Assembly: GCA_036267755.1 (NCBI GenBank)
Contig: DATAVK010000056.1
Coordinates: 1-64,000 of the forward strand
Direction: 5' to 3'
Origin: DATAVK01 sp036267755
GTDB taxonomy: Bacteria > Actinomycetota > Actinomycetes > JAFAQI01
Length of the DNA stretch: 64,000 bases
The notes below the pieces were generated by a model that saw nothing but the letters and a program-made list of their open reading frames with translations, did not search any database and was not told the DNA's origin. The position numbers were made by a program, and so were the translations under genes. Position 1 is the stretch's first letter, and each line of letters begins with the position of its first letter. This document shows, piece after piece, positions 59,588-64,000 of this stretch.

Positions 59588-60862
59588 GTGAGCGAGGTCG
59601 TCGACGGGCACTCGCCGCCGGTCCCGCTGCTGGAGCCTCGCGGCGGGGTGCCGCCTGTCATCGCCACCCGCCGAGAGCTCGCCGAAGCCATCGACCGGAT
59701 GGCGGCAGGAACCGGGCCGGTCGCGGTCGACGCCGAGCGTGCCTCGGGGTTCCGGTACGGCCAACGCGCCTACTTGGTCCAGCTTCGCCGCGAGGACGTC
59801 GGGACCATCCTCATCGACCCGATGGGTGTCCCGGACCTCGCTGGGCTCTCCGCGGCGCTCGCTGACGCCGAATGGGTCCTCCACGCGGCCTCGCAGGACC
59901 TGCCGTCGCTGCGGGAGACCGGGCTGGCCCCGAACCGGATCTTCGACACCGAGCTCGGCGCCCGGCTGGCCGGCTTCGAGCGGGTGGGGCTCGCCACCAT
60001 GGTCGAGGTCCTGCTCGGGCGCGGGCTCGCCAAGGAGCACTCGGCCGTCGACTGGAGCCGCCGGCCGCTGCCCGAGCCGTGGTTGCGTTATGCCGCCCTC
60101 GACGTCGAGATTCTCGTCGACCTGCGGGACGCCGTGGCCGAAGAGCTGACTCGGCAAGGCAAGCTCGAGTGGGCCATGGAGGAGTTCCAAGCCGTCCTGG
60201 ACGCGCCCGGCCCGGCCCCCCGCGCCGACCCCTGGCGCCGGACCAGCGGCATGCATCGGGTCCGCAGCCGCCGCCAGCTCGCCGTCGTACGCGGGTTATG
60301 GGAAGCCCGCGACCAGATCGCCCGGCAGCGTGACACCGCCCCTGGCCGGGTGCTGCCGGACAGCGCGATCGTCGCGGCCGCCACCGCCTCCCCCGCGACC
60401 GTCGAGGGGCTGAGCCGGCTGCCCGGCTGGGGCGGCCGGTCGACCCGCCGGCTCGCGCCGGAGTTGTTTCCGGTGGTTACCGCGGCACTCAACCTGCCCG
60501 AGACCGAGCTGCCGCGGCACTCCGTCCCCGGCGACGGGCCGCCACCGCCGAGCCGCTGGCCCGACCGGGATCCGATCGCGGCCGCGCGGCTCGCCCGGGC
60601 CCGAGCCGCGCTCGCCGGTATCGCGGAGGCTCACAATCTGCCGGCGGAGAATCTGCTGACCCCGGACGTCGTCCGGCGGCTGAGCTGGTCGCCACCGGAG
60701 CCGGCGGACGTCGACACGGTCGCTGCGTACCTCCGGCACGCCGGTGCCCGCAGCTGGCAGATCGACCTGACCGCCGGTCCGCTCGCCGAAGCGATGACCG
60801 CCACGGCCGCCCCGGACGACGACGAGACCCTCGAGGCAGATCCGGACATCGACGGGTCATGA
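59588..60862 (+). CDS. rnd: Ribonuclease D-like 3'-5' exonuclease with HRDC domains
   Basis: A 424-residue DEDDy exonuclease for RNA 3' trimming. The acidic residues lie in VAVDAERASG (Exo I), VLHAASQDLPSL (Exo II) and RYAALDVEILVDL (Exo III with Tyr). HRDC-type helices follow (VRGLWEARDQIARQRDTAPGR and a second copy). The C-terminal tail is acidic. It lies downstream of the response regulator and overlaps the acetyltransferase by 4 bases. Confidence 0.92.
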   Translation: MSEVVDGHSPPVPLLEPRGGVPPVIATRRELAEAIDRMAAGTGPVAVDAERASGFRYGQRAYLVQLRREDVGTILIDPMGVPDLAGLSAALADAEWVLHAASQDLPSLRETGLAPNRIFDTELGARLAGFERVGLATMVEVLLGRGLAKEHSAVDWSRRPLPEPWLRYAALDVEILVDLRDAVAEELTRQGKLEWAMEEFQAVLDAPGPAPRADPWRRTSGMHRVRSRRQLAVVRGLWEARDQIARQRDTAPGRVLPDSAIVAAATASPATVEGLSRLPGWGGRSTRRLAPELFPVVTAALNLPETELPRHSVPGDGPPPPSRWPDRDPIAAARLARARAALAGIAEAHNLPAENLLTPDVVRRLSWSPPEPADVDTVAAYLRHAGARSWQIDLTAGPLAEAMTATAAPDDDETLEADPDIDGS

Positions 60863-61302
60863 GGCTGGATCGGCTCGACGCGGCGACGGCGCATGCCCTG
60901 CTGGCGGGTGACCTGGGGGGCCGCGAGACGGCCCCCGGCTGGCCGCACGAGGACACCGCGCCGGGGTTGCTGTTCGTCGATCACGGTGGTGAGGCCTTCC
61001 TCGTGATCGACGACGACGGCCGGATCGCCGGAGAGTGCGGCACCAAGTCGCCGCCCGACGCCGAGGGGATGGTCGAGATCGGCTACGGGCTGGGCACCGG
61101 AAGCCGCGGGCGCGGCCTGGGGACGGCAGCAGTCGCGGCTTTGGTCGCGTGGTTGCGGGCCGTGCCCGCAGTACGTCGGATCGAGGCTGAGGTGCACGCT
61201 TACAACGTCCCGTCGCAGCGCGTCGTCGAGCGCCAGGGTCTGGTCCGGGTCCATGACTCTGCTGTCGGATATCTCCGTTACCGCCTGGACGTCACCGACT
61301 GA
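60859..61302 (+). CDS. GNAT-family N-acetyltransferase
   Basis: A 147-residue acetyltransferase. The acetyl-CoA loop reads GTGSRGRGLGTAAV, preceded by MVEIGYGL, and followed by the RIEAEVHAYNVPSQRVVERQGLVRV motif of RimJ/RimL-type enzymes. The substrate is unknown. The ATG overlaps the rnd stop by 4 bases, so the two are translated together. Confidence 0.88.
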   Translation: MRLDRLDAATAHALLAGDLGGRETAPGWPHEDTAPGLLFVDHGGEAFLVIDDDGRIAGECGTKSPPDAEGMVEIGYGLGTGSRGRGLGTAAVAALVAWLRAVPAVRRIEAEVHAYNVPSQRVVERQGLVRVHDSAVGYLRYRLDVTD

Positions 61303-61372
61303 CCGTTTCGGGGACCCAAGATCACTCTCGCGGTTCACTCGCATGGCGGATCAAGTGATCGGGTCGCTTCGG

Positions 61373-61378
61373 TAAATT
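61373..61378 (+). promoter_or_regulatory. Putative -10 element of a leaderless transcript
   Basis: TAAATT ends 6 bases before the ATG at 61385. This is an AT-rich hexamer in very GC-rich sequence. Confidence 0.55.
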
Positions 61379-61384
61379 CACGCT

Positions 61385-62242
61385 ATGCCCACCTGGCCGG
61401 AGCCACCTCAGCTGCGGCGCTGTGCCCTGGGCGTCGCGGTCCTCAACGACATCGACGTGATCCCTGCGACCGACGGCGTGGTGCTGCCTGGACCTCCGCA
61501 GCTGAAGGTGATCTGGAGCGAGTGTCGTCGCGCGCTGGCTGGCGCCGACCCGGAGTCCGATGACGGCAGGGTCCGCGTCGCGCGATGGTTCGCGATGCGC
61601 CGCTGGCTGGCCGACCGGCCGATCGAGGACCTGGTGGAGCGCGCTCGGCCGTACGGCGCCAGCGTGACCTCACCGCTGCACCCCGGGCTGGACTGGGTCC
61701 GGCGGCGGGTCCTCGGGGACGCCCTCGACCTTGGGTTCGGCTTCGTCGGCATCGACCCGGCGGACGTCGAGCGAGTGGTCCCAGTCCCGCATGAGCTGCT
61801 GCGCGCGGCCGGCGTCGACCCGACTCACTGGTGGTCGACGGCCGTTGTCTACCTGGAGCGGATGGGAGAGATGGCGGCCGAGCGGATGACCCGCTCGCCG
61901 AACGCCCCGCTTCGGCCGATGGGTGACTGCGACGTCGTCACGCTGCTCGGCTCCCGCACCTTCCGGCAGGCGATCGTCAAGGACGTCTTCGACGGGATGC
62001 GGACCGTCGCCGTACCCATGCGCTCCCGGGGCTGGCTCGACCTCAACCGGGTGGATCCAGCGTTCTCGGCGGCAGCTGCCCGGCTCACCGCGGTCGAGGA
62101 CCGGGGCTTCGACCGGCCGCTGCTGGTCACGCGCGACGAGCTGGCACTTGCCCGCGAGGGCGGCAACGTGGTCCGCGCGGCCACCGAGGACCGCCTCGCG
62201 CCGGTCATCGACCTGCGGGACGTCCTGTACCACCGCAACTGA
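61385..62242 (+). CDS. Conserved hypothetical protein
   Basis: A 285-residue soluble protein without signal or membrane segments. Visible blocks are GVAVLNDIDVIPATDGVVLPGPPQLKV, VARWFAMRRWLADRP, WWSTAVVYLERMGEMAAERM, MGDCDVVTLLGSRTFRQAIV and MRSRGWLDLNRVDPAF. I recognise no catalytic motif; the pattern is like proteins encoded next to dxs in other actinobacteria. Its 3' end overlaps the convergent oxidoreductase gene by 38 bases. Confidence 0.75.
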   Translation: MPTWPEPPQLRRCALGVAVLNDIDVIPATDGVVLPGPPQLKVIWSECRRALAGADPESDDGRVRVARWFAMRRWLADRPIEDLVERARPYGASVTSPLHPGLDWVRRRVLGDALDLGFGFVGIDPADVERVVPVPHELLRAAGVDPTHWWSTAVVYLERMGEMAAERMTRSPNAPLRPMGDCDVVTLLGSRTFRQAIVKDVFDGMRTVAVPMRSRGWLDLNRVDPAFSAAAARLTAVEDRGFDRPLLVTRDELALAREGGNVVRAATEDRLAPVIDLRDVLYHRN

Positions 62243-63248
62243 TCACGACCTTGCCGATCTGGTCGCCGCCGGCGAACAGGCCGAGGAACGCATCTGGTGC
62301 CGAGTCCAGGCTCTCGTGCACGGTCTCGCGAGTGGCGATCTTCCCCTCGGCGAGCAGGCCGCCCACCTCGGCGAGGAACTCCGGCTGCTGGTCGAAGTGG
62401 TCGCTCACGATGAAGCCGCGCAACGTGAGCCGCTTCCCGACGGCCAGCCCTAGGTTGTCGATCGCGGTGCCGGCGCCGCCGTGGTACCCGGTGGAAATCG
62501 AGCCGCACAAGGCGATCCGGCCGAAGGCTCGCATCGCGTCGATGGCCGCCCGTAGCTGCTCGCCGCCGACGTTGTCGAAGTAGACGTCCACACCCTTCGG
62601 CGCCAGCCGGGCCAGGTGATCGCCGGGCTTGCCGTCGCGATGGCTGAACCCTGCGTCGTATCCGAACTCGTCGGTCAGCGACGCCACCTTGGCCGGTGAG
62701 CCGGCGCTGCCGATGACCAGACTGGCGCCTCGGAGCGGGGCCAGCTGCCCAGCGATCGATCCCACCGCACCCGCGGCGGCCGACACGAACACGACATCGC
62801 CGTCGGCAACCGGCGCGATCAGCGTCACCCCGATCCAAGCGGTGAACCCGGGCACTCCCAGCACGCCGAGGTAGGCGCTGGGGCTGACGCCCGGCGGTGG
62901 CGGAGGTAGCGGCTGCAGGGCCGAGCCGGGAGCGACGTACCGCTCCCGCCAGCCGAACATGCTCAGAACGACCGTGCCCTCCGGAAGCTTGGGGTCACGG
63001 CTGGCGACGACGACGCCGACCGCACCACCTTGCAGCGGCTCACCGACGGCGAACGGCGGGACGTAGCTGCGGACGTCGTTCATCCGGCCGCGCATGTACG
63101 GGTCCACCGAGAAGAAGTGGTTCTCGACCACGACCTCGCCGTCGGCGGGCTCGGGAAGCGTCACATCGACGATGTCGAAGCACTCCACGGTGGCGTCGGA
63201 CCCTGGCTCCGGACGCCGGGCGAGCCGGATCTCGCGGCTGGTGGTCAC
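62205..63248 (-). CDS. NADP-dependent oxidoreductase (CurA/leukotriene B4 dehydrogenase type MDR)
   Basis: A 347-residue zinc-free medium-chain reductase. Family features are FFSVDPYMRGRMND, GWRERYVAPGSALQPL, GVPGFTAWIGV, the dinucleotide motif VFVSAAAGAVGSIAGQLA, GVDVYFDNVGGEQLRAAI and GRIALCGSISTGYHG. It probably reduces alpha,beta-unsaturated carbonyls. The GTG at 63246-63248 is chosen; the upstream frame is spurious coding opposite dxs. It follows dxs by 5 bases on the same strand. Confidence 0.92.
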   Translation of the reverse strand: MTTSREIRLARRPEPGSDATVECFDIVDVTLPEPADGEVVVENHFFSVDPYMRGRMNDVRSYVPPFAVGEPLQGGAVGVVVASRDPKLPEGTVVLSMFGWRERYVAPGSALQPLPPPPPGVSPSAYLGVLGVPGFTAWIGVTLIAPVADGDVVFVSAAAGAVGSIAGQLAPLRGASLVIGSAGSPAKVASLTDEFGYDAGFSHRDGKPGDHLARLAPKGVDVYFDNVGGEQLRAAIDAMRAFGRIALCGSISTGYHGGAGTAIDNLGLAVGKRLTLRGFIVSDHFDQQPEFLAEVGGLLAEGKIATRETVHESLDSAPDAFLGLFAGGDQIGKVVISCGGTGRPAGR

Positions 63249-63253
63249 GCGGC

Positions 63254-64000
63254 TCAGCCGCGGGACAAGACGTCGATGTCCGCACGCGCGGCTGCTTCCA
63301 CGACCCGGCGGGCTATCTCCTGCGCCGACAGGCCCGCGGCGGCGAGCACGGCCGGCCGCTCGCCCTGGGCGAGGAAGCGCTGCGGCAAGGCGATCTCCCG
63401 AAGCGGTACGTCGATGTCGCGCGCCCGCAGCTCGCGCGACAACGCAGAGCCCACACCGCCGGCGATCACACCGTCCTCGATGACGACGACGAGCGAGAAC
63501 GTCGCGGCCAGCGCGGGCAGCGACTCGTCGACCGGGATGACCCAGCGCGGGTCGACGACGGTGACACCGAGGCCCTGCCGGGCGACCCGATCGGCCACGT
63601 CCAACGTCAGCCCGGCGAGCGCGCCGACCGACAGCAGGAGCACGTCGCTGGCCTCGTCGCGGCGCAGCACGTCCATCCCACCGACCCGGGCGATCGCGGC
63701 CACGTCGTCCGCGACTGCGGCCTTGGGGAAGCGCAGCGCCGTCGGACCATCCGACCACTCCACCGCTTCGCGTAGCTCGTCGCGGAGCCGGGTGGCGTCG
63801 CGGGGCGCCGCAACCCGCATGCCTGGCACGATGCCGAGGATCGACATGTCCCACATCCCGTTGTGCGACGCGCCGTCCGGACCCGTGACGCCGGCCCGGT
63901 CCAGGACGAACGTCACCGGCAGCCGGTGCAGCGCCACGTCCATCAGCACCTGGTCGAACGCGCGGTTGAGGAATGTTGCGTAGATGCAGACCACGGGATG
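63254..64000 (-). CDS. dxs: 1-deoxy-D-xylulose-5-phosphate synthase, C-terminal part (cut by window edge)
   Basis: The last 248 residues of a thiamine diphosphate enzyme that condenses pyruvate and glyceraldehyde 3-phosphate at the head of the MEP isoprenoid pathway. The fragment starts inside the transketolase-like pyrimidine-binding domain (HPVVCIYATFLNRAFDQVLMDVALH), has LDRAGVTGPDGASHNGMWD and MRVAAPRDATRLRDEL, and ends in the transketolase C-terminal domain. The thiamine-binding GDG motif lies outside the window. Confidence 0.96.
   Translation of the reverse strand, partial: HPVVCIYATFLNRAFDQVLMDVALHRLPVTFVLDRAGVTGPDGASHNGMWDMSILGIVPGMRVAAPRDATRLRDELREAVEWSDGPTALRFPKAAVADDVAAIARVGGMDVLRRDEASDVLLLSVGALAGLTLDVADRVARQGLGVTVVDPRWVIPVDESLPALAATFSLVVVIEDGVIAGGVGSALSRELRARDIDVPLREIALPQRFLAQGERPAVLAAAGLSAQEIARRVVEAAARADIDVLSRG

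Noticed and set aside
61320..61360. GATCACT and AGTGATC as a possible terminator or operator
   Set aside because: Seven-base arms 27 bases apart are too weak for a terminator and close to chance; the region is better explained as the promoter of the 61385 gene.
1..64000. Prophage, insertion sequence or secondary-metabolite cluster
   Set aside because: No transposase, integrase, phage structural gene, or large synthase was found on either strand.

Overview
The window is GC-rich, densely packed chromosomal DNA from an actinobacterium (Actinomycetota). The signs are PimA, PatA-like and PgsA genes for phosphatidylinositol mannosides, FusA2, HemQ-type heme synthesis, a LigC ligase with a separate Prim-Pol, DUF3000 and an SsgB-like protein. 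The SsgB-like protein, and a response regulator placed like WhiI between DUF3000 and ribonuclease D, suggest a lineage related to sporulating actinomycetes. Genus cannot be decided from the sequence. There is no prophage, transposase, CRISPR array or large biosynthetic cluster, and no gene-free stretch longer than 300 bases.

Layout. 1-7.2 kb (minus): end fragment of the (p)ppGpp synthetase/hydrolase, apt, secF, secD, yajC, ruvB, ruvA and ruvC, with a LexA-type palindrome in front of ruvC. 7.3-12.8 kb (minus): YebC, pdxT, pdxS, a small membrane-anchored protein, pimA, a PatA-like acyltransferase and pgsA. 12.9-15.4 kb (plus): fusA2 and a GlsB-type membrane protein. 15.5-18.9 kb (minus): DUF4188 protein, HIT protein, thrS, a small orphan and tRNA-Val(CAC). 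19 kb: SsgB-like protein. 19.5-25.7 kb (minus): pabB-pabC-hutH-hutU-hutI packed as one unit. 25.8-26.1 kb: tRNA-Gly, tRNA-Cys and tRNA-Val(GAC), followed by a 63-bp palindrome. 26.2-29.3 kb (minus): arylsulfotransferase-like lipoprotein and two membrane proteins. 29.3-32.1 kb: acyl-CoA dehydrogenase, YdeI-like protein and a methyltransferase.

32.2-38.4 kb (plus): glgX-treY-treZ, which converts glycogen to trehalose. 38.5-46.7 kb: accessory-looking stretch with a secreted S53 protease, LigC, Prim-Pol, several short orphan genes, a frameshifted surface-protein gene, a lipoprotein and msrB. 46.7-54.6 kb: universal stress protein, 2-hydroxy-acid oxidase, hemQ, a beta-propeller lipoprotein, hemY, hemE, a zinc-ribbon peptide, an EamA transporter and DUF3000. 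54.6-59.5 kb: histidine kinase, a membrane protein with a GAF-like region and a secreted subtilisin ending in nine SSWSA repeats, all translationally coupled and divergent from a LuxR-type response regulator. 59.6-64 kb: ribonuclease D, GNAT acetyltransferase, a conserved hypothetical, an NADP-dependent oxidoreductase and the 3' end of dxs.

The most interesting candidate for an undescribed system is the protease / membrane sensor / histidine kinase / response regulator module at 54.6-59.5 kb. A second recurring observation is that many start codons lie 6-7 bases after a TAnnnT-like -10 hexamer, which points to frequent leaderless transcription.
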